DNA of 64,000 nt from Novosphingobium colocasiae. Lineage in GTDB: Bacteria; Pseudomonadota; Alphaproteobacteria; Sphingomonadales; Sphingomonadaceae. Both the position numbers and the translations under genes were made by a program. The notes beneath the pieces were generated by a model that was not told the DNA's origin, searched no databases, and saw only the letters and a program-made list of their open reading frames with translations. Location: contig NZ_BMZA01000003.1 of assembly GCF_014652555.1 (NCBI RefSeq), positions 1-64,000 on the forward strand. Reading direction: 5' to 3'. The first letter of the stretch is position 1. Every line of letters begins with the position of its first letter. Positions 1-9,394 of this stretch are shown piece by piece.

Positions 1-32
<32 letters not shown>

Positions 33-107
33 ATATCATCCCATCCAAATCACACAGGCCCGTGTCAATGACGGGTCCACCGTTCGCGCAGTCTCGACTG
101 CGAGATA

Positions 108-1511
<1,404 letters not shown>

Positions 1512-1644
1512 GCGGTCTCTCCTGCGCGAAGGGCAGGCGGAAGGGTCCGGCTGCGGCCTTCATCCATCTGGTCGCGGCATCGCCCCACCGCAAGAGTTCA
1601 GCCGCGCCGGGAAGGCTGTAAAGGCATGCGGAGTTTTCAGATTG

Positions 1645-1696
1645 TCAGACGATTTTGATTGACTATAAAGTCTGTGCGAATCAAAAAGACGTCTGA
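1645..1696. promoter_or_regulatory. Inverted repeat upstream of the biotin-carboxylase operon (candidate operator)
   Basis: TCAGACGATTTTGATT at 1645-1660 is mirrored by AATCAAAAAGACGTCTGA at 1679-1696, with a two-base insertion in the right arm. The 18-base spacer holds a smaller palindrome, GACTATAAAGTC. The site lies between the divergent fumC and the six-gene operon and ends just before the Shine-Dalgarno sequence. This fits an operator for a dimeric regulator of the operon. No regulator gene is adjacent, so the binding protein is unknown. Confidence 0.45.
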
Positions 1697-1706
1697 GGAG
1701 AGGGCC

Positions 1707-1736
1707 ATGCCCGCCAATTGGGAGCAGGGGCGATAA
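1707..1736 (+). CDS. Possible 9-codon leader peptide overlapping the next start codon
   Basis: An ATG at 1707 follows a strong ribosome-binding site (GAGGAGAGGG at 1695-1704) and opens the short frame MPANWEQGR. Its TAA stop shares one base with the ATG of the next gene (TAATG at 1734-1738). The arrangement suggests translational coupling of the 516-aa protein to a leader peptide. It could equally be chance, because the downstream ATG has its own purine-rich GGAGCAGGGG. Expression is unproven. Confidence 0.3.
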   Translation: MPANWEQGR

Positions 1737-3286
1737 TGTCGCTGGATTATGTGCGGCTATTGCAGGCGAACAACGCCATCCAGACCATCGGGGACGACAC
1801 CTACTGGCTGTGCGTGACCCGTACGGTGCAGGAATCGAAGCTGTTCCCGGTGCCGTCGTACATGCTGCTGTCCTATCTGTGCTGCTACTATCGCTACCCG
1901 GCGTTGCTGCGCAAGATCGAGGGGCGGATGTCGGCCGAGGAGATCGGCGATCGGGCCCGCGCGATGGGCGGCAAGTTCGGCAACCTGCCGGGTTGGGGCA
2001 TGCCGACGTTCTTCCTGCTCGGGCGCGAAATCCTGATCAACTTCGGCCTGTTGCGCCCGGAGGACGATGCCGAGGACGTGGCCTATGTCATGGACTTCTG
2101 GCGTCGCTTCAAGCTCGCCCAGCAGCGCGAGGATGGGCATATCAACGCCCGGGAATACGGCCAGCGGGTGCAACTGCTGCCCGAGCGCCGCATCCAGCGC
2201 TTCCACGCCGATCTCTACGCCTGCAGCAATGGCGATCGCCTGCACAAGGCGGCGCAGGCCTTTCTTGCCACCGTTTCGCAGTACGGGTTTCTGGTTTCGT
2301 GCGAGAGCCGCTGCACGCTCAACAACAGCGGGCCGTACAAGCTGGCCGACAATCGCGAAATCATCATCCGCGATTTCAGTGATCTGGCGCAGGGCGACTA
2401 TCCGTGGCTGGACGGGGTGGCCGATGCCGTGCCTTACCCCAACCTGACCGTGACGATGGAAGTGACCGATTGCCATTTCTACCTGATGGACGATTGGGGC
2501 AGCTTTGAATCGAAGCCCGAATTCACCGCCGAAAAGCTGACCGGCATCGGCCTTTATACCTCCGATGTTCTCACCGAAACCTACATGCCGGTCGGCATGG
2601 GGTCGGCCGAGGAACTGGCGCAAACCTTCGAAAGCCTGACCGACACTTTCCGCACCGCCACCACCGAACTGTGGAAGCGGATGGCGGGCTGGTCGCGCGA
2701 TCAGATGATGGATGCCGGTGCGCTGACCTATTTCAGCCTCATCAAGGATTTCGCGCATGTCGCCGGGGTCTACGACGTCGATGACTGGATGAAGATCGAC
2801 GAACGCGCTGATCGTTTCCGCCCGCTGCTCAACGACGAATTCGGCCGCGATTTCCTGGGTGAACTGGTCGGGCTGGTCGATCTGCCCAGCCAGCAGTTGC
2901 ACGATTACGCGATGATGCAGCACAACAACCGCCCCGCGCGCTATATCTCGCACATCCCGCACAGCGTCCTGAACGATGCTGTCCCGCCCGGCAGCGGGCA
3001 TGTCGCGGCGGGCGTTTCGCACCTTTCGGACAAGGTGGATCGCTATGTCACCAGCGTCGGGGCGCTGACCCTGTCGGATTACAATGCGCGCGCCGGGGCA
3101 TTCCAGCCGGCGCAGATGCAGCCGCCCTATCGCTACTTGTGCGATGCCAGCGTGCGGTCGGCCCCGGCTTCGGCCGATGTCGATGCGCTGTACCGGCTCG
3201 AACAGGAACAGTCGCGCCTGCTGCGCGGCAAGGGAGCCGGGCTGACCCGGGACGAGATCGAGATCCTGAGGGAGAACAACGCATGA
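1736..3286 (+). CDS. Unrecognised 516-aa protein, first gene of the biotin-carboxylase operon
   Basis: No family or catalytic motif was recognised. The predicted protein is soluble, rich in aromatic and acidic residues, and has neither a signal peptide nor clear membrane helices. It begins MSLDYVRLLQANN at the ATG at 1736, preceded by GGAGCAGGGG; an in-frame TTG at 1718 is a less likely start. Its TGA overlaps the ATG of the biotin carrier gene (ATGA at 3283-3286), so the two are almost certainly co-translated. By position it could be a dedicated subunit, activator or substrate-handling partner of the carboxylase. That role is inferred from context only. Confidence 0.8.
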   Translation: MSLDYVRLLQANNAIQTIGDDTYWLCVTRTVQESKLFPVPSYMLLSYLCCYYRYPALLRKIEGRMSAEEIGDRARAMGGKFGNLPGWGMPTFFLLGREILINFGLLRPEDDAEDVAYVMDFWRRFKLAQQREDGHINAREYGQRVQLLPERRIQRFHADLYACSNGDRLHKAAQAFLATVSQYGFLVSCESRCTLNNSGPYKLADNREIIIRDFSDLAQGDYPWLDGVADAVPYPNLTVTMEVTDCHFYLMDDWGSFESKPEFTAEKLTGIGLYTSDVLTETYMPVGMGSAEELAQTFESLTDTFRTATTELWKRMAGWSRDQMMDAGALTYFSLIKDFAHVAGVYDVDDWMKIDERADRFRPLLNDEFGRDFLGELVGLVDLPSQQLHDYAMMQHNNRPARYISHIPHSVLNDAVPPGSGHVAAGVSHLSDKVDRYVTSVGALTLSDYNARAGAFQPAQMQPPYRYLCDASVRSAPASADVDALYRLEQEQSRLLRGKGAGLTRDEIEILRENNA

Positions 3287-3777
3287 GCGGGCCGGATACC
3301 TTGCGCGACATCGAGACGCTGATCGCCGAATTCCAGGCATCCGGCCTCCGCGAACTGCATGTTCGGTCAGGCGGGGTGGAGATCTACCTGTCGAATGATG
3401 CGAGGGCGGCCGGGCTCGATGCCGCGCCGGTGGTCCGCCAGGCGGCTGCCGTCGCTGCACCCTCTGCCACCCCGGCCGCGTCTGCGGCTGCTCCTGCAGC
3501 GGCAGCGCCGGCGGCAGTGGCAGGATTGCCGGACAACGTGGTGATCGTCCGCGCGCCTTACCTTGGCACTTTCTACCGTTCGCCCAAGCCGGGCTCGCCG
3601 GTCTATGTCGATGTCGGCACGGTGGTGACGCCCGAGTCCGATATGTGCCTGGTCGAAGTGATGAAGCTGTTCACCGCGGTGCGTGCCGGGATATCGGGCA
3701 CGGTCCACGCGATCCTGGCGACGGATGGGCAGATGGTCGAGGCTGACCAGCCGCTGTTCGCCGTCATTCCGGGCTGA
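3283..3777 (+). CDS. Biotin carboxyl carrier protein (AccB-like)
   Basis: A 164-aa BCCP that carries carboxybiotin between the carboxylase and carboxyltransferase encoded just downstream. It has an N-terminal helical region, an Ala/Pro-rich flexible linker (about residues 45-85) and a C-terminal lipoyl/biotinyl domain. The biotinylation motif is EVMKLF with acceptor lysine K128; Val replaces the commoner Ala two residues before K. The start is the ATG at 3283, which overlaps the upstream stop. Because the operon carries a pyruvate-carboxylase-type transferase and no accA/accD, this is probably not the housekeeping acetyl-CoA carboxylase carrier. Confidence 0.9.
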   Translation: MSGPDTLRDIETLIAEFQASGLRELHVRSGGVEIYLSNDARAAGLDAAPVVRQAAAVAAPSATPAASAAAPAAAAPAAVAGLPDNVVIVRAPYLGTFYRSPKPGSPVYVDVGTVVTPESDMCLVEVMKLFTAVRAGISGTVHAILATDGQMVEADQPLFAVIPG

Positions 3778-3784
3778 TCGTTCG

Positions 3785-5152
3785 ATGGCCGTATCCCGTC
3801 TTTTCATCGCCAACCGGGGCGAAATCGCGCTCAGGATCGTGCACGCGGCACAGGCGCTCGACATCGAAACGGTGGTCGGCATTTCCGAGGCCGATCAGGG
3901 CAGCGCCGCCGCCACGCTGGCCGACCGCGCGTTGCTGCTGGGCCCCGGCCCTGCTGTGCACAGCTATCTCGATCCGCGTCTGGTGGTCCATGCCGCCAAG
4001 GCTGCCGGCTGCGATGCCCTGCATCCCGGTTACGGCTTCCTCTCTGAACGCGCGATCCTGCCGCGCCTGTGCGCCGACCATGGCATCGCTTTCGTGGGCC
4101 CCGAGCCCGACATGATCGATGCGCTGGGCGACAAGCTGCGCGCCCGCGCCATGGCCAAGGCCGCCGGGGTGCCGCTGGTGCCGGGCAGCGAGGAGATCGC
4201 CAGCGCTGCCGATGCCCGCCGCGAGGCAGACCGCATCGGTTATCCCGTGCTGCTCAAGGCATCGGCCGGGGGCGGCGGGCGCGGCATGGTGATCGCCAAC
4301 AATGCCGAGGAAGCCGAAGCGGGCTTTCACAAGGCAAGTGCCGAGGCGCTGGCCGCGTTCAATGACGGCACTTTGTTCATGGAACGCTTCGTGCCCGAGG
4401 CGCGCCACGTCGAAGTGCAGCTCATGGGCGACGGCACCGGCAAAGTCGTCCATTTCGGTGAGCGCGACTGTTCGGTCCAGCGCCGCTACCAGAAGCTTGT
4501 CGAGGAAGCGCCGTGCACGGCGATGCCCGATCAGGTGCGCCGTCAATTGCACGAAGCCGCCGTGGCGCTGGCCTCCAGTGTCCGGTATAGCAACGCCGGC
4601 ACGGCCGAGTTCCTCTACGACGTCAAGCGCGAGGAAGTGTACTTCATCGAGGTCAATGCCCGCATCCAGGTCGAGCATCCGGTCAGCGAGATGGTCACCG
4701 GGTTCGATCTGGTCGCCGAGCAGATCCGCATTGCCGGAGGGGCCGCGCTATCCGTCAGCCAAGACGACATCGCGCTCACCGGCCACGCCATCGAATGCCG
4801 CATCAACGCCGAAGATGTGGGCAAGGGCTTCATCCCCGTGCCCGGCCGGATCACCGGATGGCAACCGCCGCAGGGCGAGGGCATCCGGCTCGACAGCCAC
4901 ATGGCGCAAGGTGCGGTGATCCCGCCATTCTATGACAGCATGATCGGCAAGCTGATCGTTCACGGCAAGGATCGCGCCGAGGCGGTATCGCGCCTGACCG
5001 ATGCGCTGGACGCTTTCGTCGTCGAAGGCGTGCCGACCACGCTGGGCCTTCACCGCGCCATCGTGCGCCATCCCGATTTCATCGAAAACCGCATCCACAC
5101 GCGCTGGCTGGAGCAGGTCCTGCTCGCAGACGGCGTACCCGCAACGGAGTAG
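3785..5152 (+). CDS. Biotin carboxylase subunit (AccC-like)
   Basis: ATP-grasp biotin carboxylase of 455 aa: ATP + bicarbonate + BCCP-biotin gives carboxybiotin. The N-terminal domain starts RLFIANRGEIALRI. The ATP-binding lysines K117 and K158 (followed by the glycine-rich loop AGGGGRGM), the Mg/active-site residues E275, E289 and N291, R293 and R339 all match E. coli AccC by alignment. The usual RRHQK motif is RRYQK here (Y235), a mild deviation. The start is the ATG at 3785, eight bases after the BCCP stop. The catalytic set looks complete, so the enzyme should be active. Confidence 0.93.
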   Translation: MAVSRLFIANRGEIALRIVHAAQALDIETVVGISEADQGSAAATLADRALLLGPGPAVHSYLDPRLVVHAAKAAGCDALHPGYGFLSERAILPRLCADHGIAFVGPEPDMIDALGDKLRARAMAKAAGVPLVPGSEEIASAADARREADRIGYPVLLKASAGGGGRGMVIANNAEEAEAGFHKASAEALAAFNDGTLFMERFVPEARHVEVQLMGDGTGKVVHFGERDCSVQRRYQKLVEEAPCTAMPDQVRRQLHEAAVALASSVRYSNAGTAEFLYDVKREEVYFIEVNARIQVEHPVSEMVTGFDLVAEQIRIAGGAALSVSQDDIALTGHAIECRINAEDVGKGFIPVPGRITGWQPPQGEGIRLDSHMAQGAVIPPFYDSMIGKLIVHGKDRAEAVSRLTDALDAFVVEGVPTTLGLHRAIVRHPDFIENRIHTRWLEQVLLADGVPATE

Positions 5153-5155
5153 CCG

Positions 5156-6613
5156 ATGGCGCATATCAATTTCCTCGACGAAACCTTGCGCGATGGCCAG
5201 CAGAGCCTGTGGGGCATGCGCATGCAGGCCGGCATGGCCCTGCCGGTCACCCCGATCATCGATCAGACCGGGTATCAGATCATCAGCCTTGCCGGCTCGT
5301 CACTGTTCGAAGTGCTGATCCGCCATTGCCAGGAGGATCCTTGGGCCGGTCTGGACCTGCTGGTCAAATCCATGCCCAACACGCCCTTGCGCGCGGGCTG
5401 CCGCTCCAACGGCTCGGTCACGTTCGGCCACACGCCCGATGCGCTGATGGATATCTGGGTCGATCGGCTTTGCGCCCATGGGTTGCGCAGTTTCTGGCTC
5501 TACGATGTCCTGTTCAACATCGACAAGATGCACCGACTGGCCAAGATCGCCAAGACGTATGATTGCCAGGTCGCGGGCACCATGCTGTTCACCCTGTCAC
5601 CCGTGCACGACGATGCGTTCTGGGCCGACAAGGCGGACAAGCTGTCCGCTCTCCCCGAGATCGATAGCCTGCTGCTGTACGATACCGGGGGCGTGCTGGA
5701 CCGCGAACGCCTGTCCACGCTGGTTCCCGCCATCAAGGCCAAGGCGCGGGGCAAGCCGATCGAGATGCATTCGAACAACATGCTCGGCCAGTCGGCCAAG
5801 GCCTATTGCGATGCGGTCGAATTCGGCGTCACCGTGCTGCACACCGCGGCCCGGTCCATGGCTAACGGCCCGTCAATCCCTTCGATCGACATCATGTGCA
5901 AGAACCTCGAAGCACTGGGGCACACGCACAACATCGATACGAGCAAGCTCAAGCCGGTATCCGATCGCTTCCGCGCGGTGGCGCAGGCGGCGGGCTACCT
6001 GCACGATCAGTCCTATGAATACGACGTCACCTCGCTCGCGACGCAGATTCCGGGCGGGATGATGGGGACGCTGCGCAACCAGCTGATCCAGCAGAACATG
6101 CTCGACAAGCTGCCCGAGGTGCTGGAGGAAGTCGCCATGGTCCGGCGGGAGCTGGGCTATCCCGGCATGGCGACGCCGTTCGCGCAACTGGTCGGCACCG
6201 TTGCGGTGCTCAACATCGTCACCGGCAAGCGCTATTCTGCCGTTCCCGATGAAGTGATCCAGTATGCCGTCGGCTATTACGGCGAACCGCCGGCACCTAT
6301 CGATGGGGAAGCGATGGACCGGATCATGTCCGCGCCGCGCGCTGCCGAGATCCGGGCGGAGCCGCCGGAACAGCCCGATCGCGCCGAACTGCACCGCCGC
6401 CACGGCACCCATGGCGATGATGACGAGCTCCTGCTGCGCGCGCTGGTGCCCGCTGCCGATATCGAGCGCATGCGCAAGGCGGGCCCGGTGGCGCGCGATT
6501 ATCCCACGCTGTCCTCTCCGGAACTGGCGCAGGTCCAGAAGCTGATCCGGATGGCCAACGCGCCGCTGGTGCAGATCAAGTCCAGCATGCTCGACCTGAC
6601 GCTGCGGCGCTGA
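5156..6613 (+). CDS. Pyruvate-carboxylase-type (HMGL-like) carboxyltransferase with an altered active site
   Basis: A 485-aa protein related to the carboxyltransferase domain of pyruvate carboxylase and oxaloacetate decarboxylase alpha. It keeps the N-terminal LDETLRDGQQS motif (R12, D13, Q16) and the MPNTPL block followed by R83. The motif that carries the carbamylated lysine in relatives (KDMAG) reads YDTGG (Y175). The metal-binding HTHDT reads HSNNM (H205, N207), and the threonine after PGG is G304. It is therefore a divergent member, and its acceptor substrate cannot be assumed to be pyruvate. The start is the ATG at 5156, three bases after the biotin carboxylase stop. Confidence 0.88.
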   Translation: MAHINFLDETLRDGQQSLWGMRMQAGMALPVTPIIDQTGYQIISLAGSSLFEVLIRHCQEDPWAGLDLLVKSMPNTPLRAGCRSNGSVTFGHTPDALMDIWVDRLCAHGLRSFWLYDVLFNIDKMHRLAKIAKTYDCQVAGTMLFTLSPVHDDAFWADKADKLSALPEIDSLLLYDTGGVLDRERLSTLVPAIKAKARGKPIEMHSNNMLGQSAKAYCDAVEFGVTVLHTAARSMANGPSIPSIDIMCKNLEALGHTHNIDTSKLKPVSDRFRAVAQAAGYLHDQSYEYDVTSLATQIPGGMMGTLRNQLIQQNMLDKLPEVLEEVAMVRRELGYPGMATPFAQLVGTVAVLNIVTGKRYSAVPDEVIQYAVGYYGEPPAPIDGEAMDRIMSAPRAAEIRAEPPEQPDRAELHRRHGTHGDDDELLLRALVPAADIERMRKAGPVARDYPTLSSPELAQVQKLIRMANAPLVQIKSSMLDLTLRR

Positions 6614-6617
6614 TCCG

Positions 6618-8168
6618 ATGCGGATGATCGACTACTTCGACCGGGGCCTGCGCATCGCCCGGGATCGACCGTGCATGATCGAGGGCGATCGGCAGCGCTC
6701 GTATGCCGAAGTGGCAGCGCACGTGAATGCGGTGGCGGCGATGCTGATCGCCGACGGCTTTCCCGCCGGGGCCCACGCGGCAGTGCTGAGCGGCAATGCC
6801 ATGGCCGCGTTCGAGGCAGTGCTGGGCATCCTGCGCGCCGACGGCGTGTGGGCGATGGCCAACAACCGGGCTAGCCCGGCGGAGAACGCCTACCTGTTCG
6901 ATCTGCTCGATATCGATACGTTGTTCGTCCATTCAGAAGTCGCCGATCGCATCGCGACTTTCCGTGCGCAGTGCCCCGGCATCCGCCGCTACATCGCGCT
7001 CGACCGGCCGTTTCCGGAAGCTGATTTCTACCTGCAAGACCGGATCGGCGCCGCCGCTCCACCGGTGCAGCAGCGTCGTTCGGGCGCTGCCGAAGAACTG
7101 GGTTTTCTCGCCAATACCGGCGGCACAACCGGGCGCTCCAAGGGGGTGATGCTGTCGAACGGCAACTGGCAGGCGCTGGTTTCCAGTCTGGTCGCCTCGA
7201 TGCCGATGAAGGCCCCGCCGGTGAACCTCGTCGCCGCGCCGATGACCCATGCCGCCGGGCCGCTGGCGCTGGCCAGCATGGCGCTGGGGGGCACCGTCGT
7301 CATCCTGCCGCGCTTCGAGCCCGCCACGGTGATCGAGGCGATCGAACGCCACCGCGTGACCTACATGTTCCTGCCGCCGACGGCGGTTTACATGCTGCTG
7401 TCGCACCCCGGCGTGCGCGATGCCGATTTCTCCAGCCTCGAATATATCTCCTACGCCGGGGCGCCGATGTCACTGGACCGGTTGAAGGAGGCCATTGCCG
7501 TGTTCGGCCCGGTGATGAACGCCAGCTTCGGGCAGACCGAGGCACCGATGTGCGTTACCGCGATGCCCCCGCACGAACATCTCGACGCCGCCGGCGAGCT
7601 GGCCCATCCCGGCAGTTGCGGCCGTCCCAATCTGCTGTCGCAGGTCGAGATCATGGACGACGAGGGCCGTATCCTCCCGCCCGGGGAACGCGGCGAGATC
7701 GTTGTGCGCGGGCCACTGGTGATGGCGGGTTATTACAAGAACCCGCAGGCGACCGCCGAAGTCTCGACCTTCGGCTGGCACCACACCGGCGATATCGGCG
7801 TGCGTGACGAGCAGGGCTGGTTTTATGTGGTGGACCGCAAGAAGGACATGATCATCTCGGGCGGCTTCAACGTCTACCCGGCCGAGGTGGAGAAGGCGCT
7901 GCTGGCGCATGACGATGTGCAGGATTGCGCGGTCGTCGGCGTGCCGGACGAAAAGTGGGGCGAGGCGGTGATCGCCTTCGTCGAACCGCGCGCCGGCCAT
8001 GCTCCCGACGAGGACGCGCTGCTTGCCTTTGCGCGCGATGCGCTCGGCCCGGTCAAGACGCCCAAGCGTATCGAGGTGATCGCGCAACTGCCGCGCACCA
8101 CCGCCGGCAAGGTTTCACGCGCCGACTTGCGCAAGCCGTTCTGGGACGCGGCGGGGAGGAAGATCTGA
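6618..8168 (+). CDS. AMP-forming acyl-CoA synthetase/ligase
   Basis: Member of the adenylate-forming ANL family, 516 aa, activating a carboxylic acid to its CoA thioester via an acyl-AMP. The phosphate-binding loop is ANTGGTTGRSKGVM. It is followed by YAGAPMS, SFGQTE, the hinge region HTGDIGVRDEQGWFYVVDR and DMIISGGFNVYPAEVE. The C-terminal catalytic lysine lies in PRTTAGKVSR. Its stop overlaps the start of the thiolase gene (TGATG). In this operon it is well placed to activate the product of the carboxylase. The substrate cannot be read from sequence. Confidence 0.92.
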   Translation: MRMIDYFDRGLRIARDRPCMIEGDRQRSYAEVAAHVNAVAAMLIADGFPAGAHAAVLSGNAMAAFEAVLGILRADGVWAMANNRASPAENAYLFDLLDIDTLFVHSEVADRIATFRAQCPGIRRYIALDRPFPEADFYLQDRIGAAAPPVQQRRSGAAEELGFLANTGGTTGRSKGVMLSNGNWQALVSSLVASMPMKAPPVNLVAAPMTHAAGPLALASMALGGTVVILPRFEPATVIEAIERHRVTYMFLPPTAVYMLLSHPGVRDADFSSLEYISYAGAPMSLDRLKEAIAVFGPVMNASFGQTEAPMCVTAMPPHEHLDAAGELAHPGSCGRPNLLSQVEIMDDEGRILPPGERGEIVVRGPLVMAGYYKNPQATAEVSTFGWHHTGDIGVRDEQGWFYVVDRKKDMIISGGFNVYPAEVEKALLAHDDVQDCAVVGVPDEKWGEAVIAFVEPRAGHAPDEDALLAFARDALGPVKTPKRIEVIAQLPRTTAGKVSRADLRKPFWDAAGRKI

Positions 8169-9394
8169 TGCGCACCGTCAGCGTCATCGGCGTGGGGATG
8201 ACCCCGTTCGGCCGCCATCTCGACCGCACACATACCGATCTGGCGCAGCAGGCGGTGATTGCGGCGCTGGCGGATGCCGGGGCGCAGGCCGGGGACCTCG
8301 GCATGGCGATCTATGCCAACGTGGTGCAGGGCTTCTTTGCCGGGGAAATGTCGATCCCCGGCGAATATGCGCTGCGCCCGCTCGGCATCCAGGGCGTGCG
8401 CGTGCTCCACATCGAGGCGGCCTGCGCCAGTGCCACCATCGGCATGCACGTGGCGACGGATTACATCCGCGCCGGGATCGTCGATGTGGCGCTGATCGTC
8501 GGCGTGGAGAAGCTCTACAGCACGGATCGTGACAAGCGCTTCGCGGTCTTCCAGCAGCCGCTCGATGCCGGGGTGGCGCAGGATTACATCGCGCGCACTC
8601 GCCATATGCTTGCGCCCGCACCCGAAGGGGTCGACGGACCCGGCCCCAACATCATGATGGACGCCTATGCCGCGCAGGCGCGGCTCTACATGCAGACTTA
8701 CGGCACCAGCCAGCGCCAGATCGCGGCGGTTTCGGCCAAGAACCACTATCACTCGCAGTTCAATCCGCTCTCGCAGTACCGCAACGTCCTCAGCATCGAT
8801 GAAGTACTGGCCGCGCCGAACGTCTCATGGCCGCTGACCGTGCCGATGTGCGCGCCGATCAGCGATGGCGCGGCGGCGGCGGTGCTGTGCGCCGACGATG
8901 TGCTAGACCGCTTCCCCGGTGCTCGCCCGGTGCGGGTGCTGGCCGCGGAATCGCTGAGCGGCAGCGATCGCGCCCCGGACGATTATGCCCGCCACGTTAC
9001 CCGCATCGTCTCCACCCGTGCTTATGAAAAGGCCGGGATCGGGCCGCAGGACGTCGATCTGGCCGAAGTGCACGATGCCAGTTCATCGGGCGAGATCGTG
9101 CAGGTCGAAGCGCTGGGCCTGAGCCGGCCGGGCGAGGCTGGGCACGATGCCGAAGCCGGCGTCACCGCGCTGGGCGGGCGCGTTCCGGTCAATGTCTCGG
9201 GCGGGCTGGTGTCCAAGGGGCACCCGCTGGGTGCCACCGGCCTTGGCCAGATCTTCGAACTGGTCACCCAGTTGCGCGGGCAAGCCGGGGCGCGTCAGGT
9301 CGATGGCGCGCGGGTGGCGCTGGCGGAGAACAGCGGCGGCTTCTACGGCGTGGAAGACGGTCTGTCGGCGGTGACGATCCTCGCCACCCCCTGA
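8168..9394 (+). CDS. SCP-x-type thiolase (acetyl-CoA acetyltransferase family)
   Basis: Thiolase of 408 aa of the sterol-carrier-protein-X/lipid-transfer type, which usually cleaves beta-ketoacyl-CoA with CoA. The nucleophilic cysteine is C86 in EAACASAT. The C-terminal half carries EVHDASSSGE and the conserved NVSGGLVSKGHPLGATG with its catalytic histidine. The start is the ATG at 8168, overlapping the ligase stop; the open frame extends further upstream but inside the ligase gene. As the last gene of the operon it would release acetyl-CoA or an acyl-CoA from a beta-ketoacyl-CoA. It converges with the next gene with no spacing. Confidence 0.9.
   Translation: MRTVSVIGVGMTPFGRHLDRTHTDLAQQAVIAALADAGAQAGDLGMAIYANVVQGFFAGEMSIPGEYALRPLGIQGVRVLHIEAACASATIGMHVATDYIRAGIVDVALIVGVEKLYSTDRDKRFAVFQQPLDAGVAQDYIARTRHMLAPAPEGVDGPGPNIMMDAYAAQARLYMQTYGTSQRQIAAVSAKNHYHSQFNPLSQYRNVLSIDEVLAAPNVSWPLTVPMCAPISDGAAAAVLCADDVLDRFPGARPVRVLAAESLSGSDRAPDDYARHVTRIVSTRAYEKAGIGPQDVDLAEVHDASSSGEIVQVEALGLSRPGEAGHDAEAGVTALGGRVPVNVSGGLVSKGHPLGATGLGQIFELVTQLRGQAGARQVDGARVALAENSGGFYGVEDGLSAVTILATP

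Noticed and set aside
57..78. Hairpin GGCCCGT/ACGGGTCC after the tRNA as a terminator
   Set aside because: No T-run on either strand; too weak to call as a terminator, although it lies between the tRNA and fumC ends.
1757..3460. Long minus-strand open frame (567 codons) opposite the 516-aa protein gene
   Set aside because: It is Arg/Ala/Gly/His-rich without motifs, has no ribosome site, and mirrors the codon pattern of the real gene.
3283..5152. Housekeeping acetyl-CoA carboxylase accB-accC
   Set aside because: The pair is embedded in an operon with a pyruvate-carboxylase-type transferase, a ligase and a thiolase, and no accA/accD; the BCCP motif and RRYQK are also atypical.
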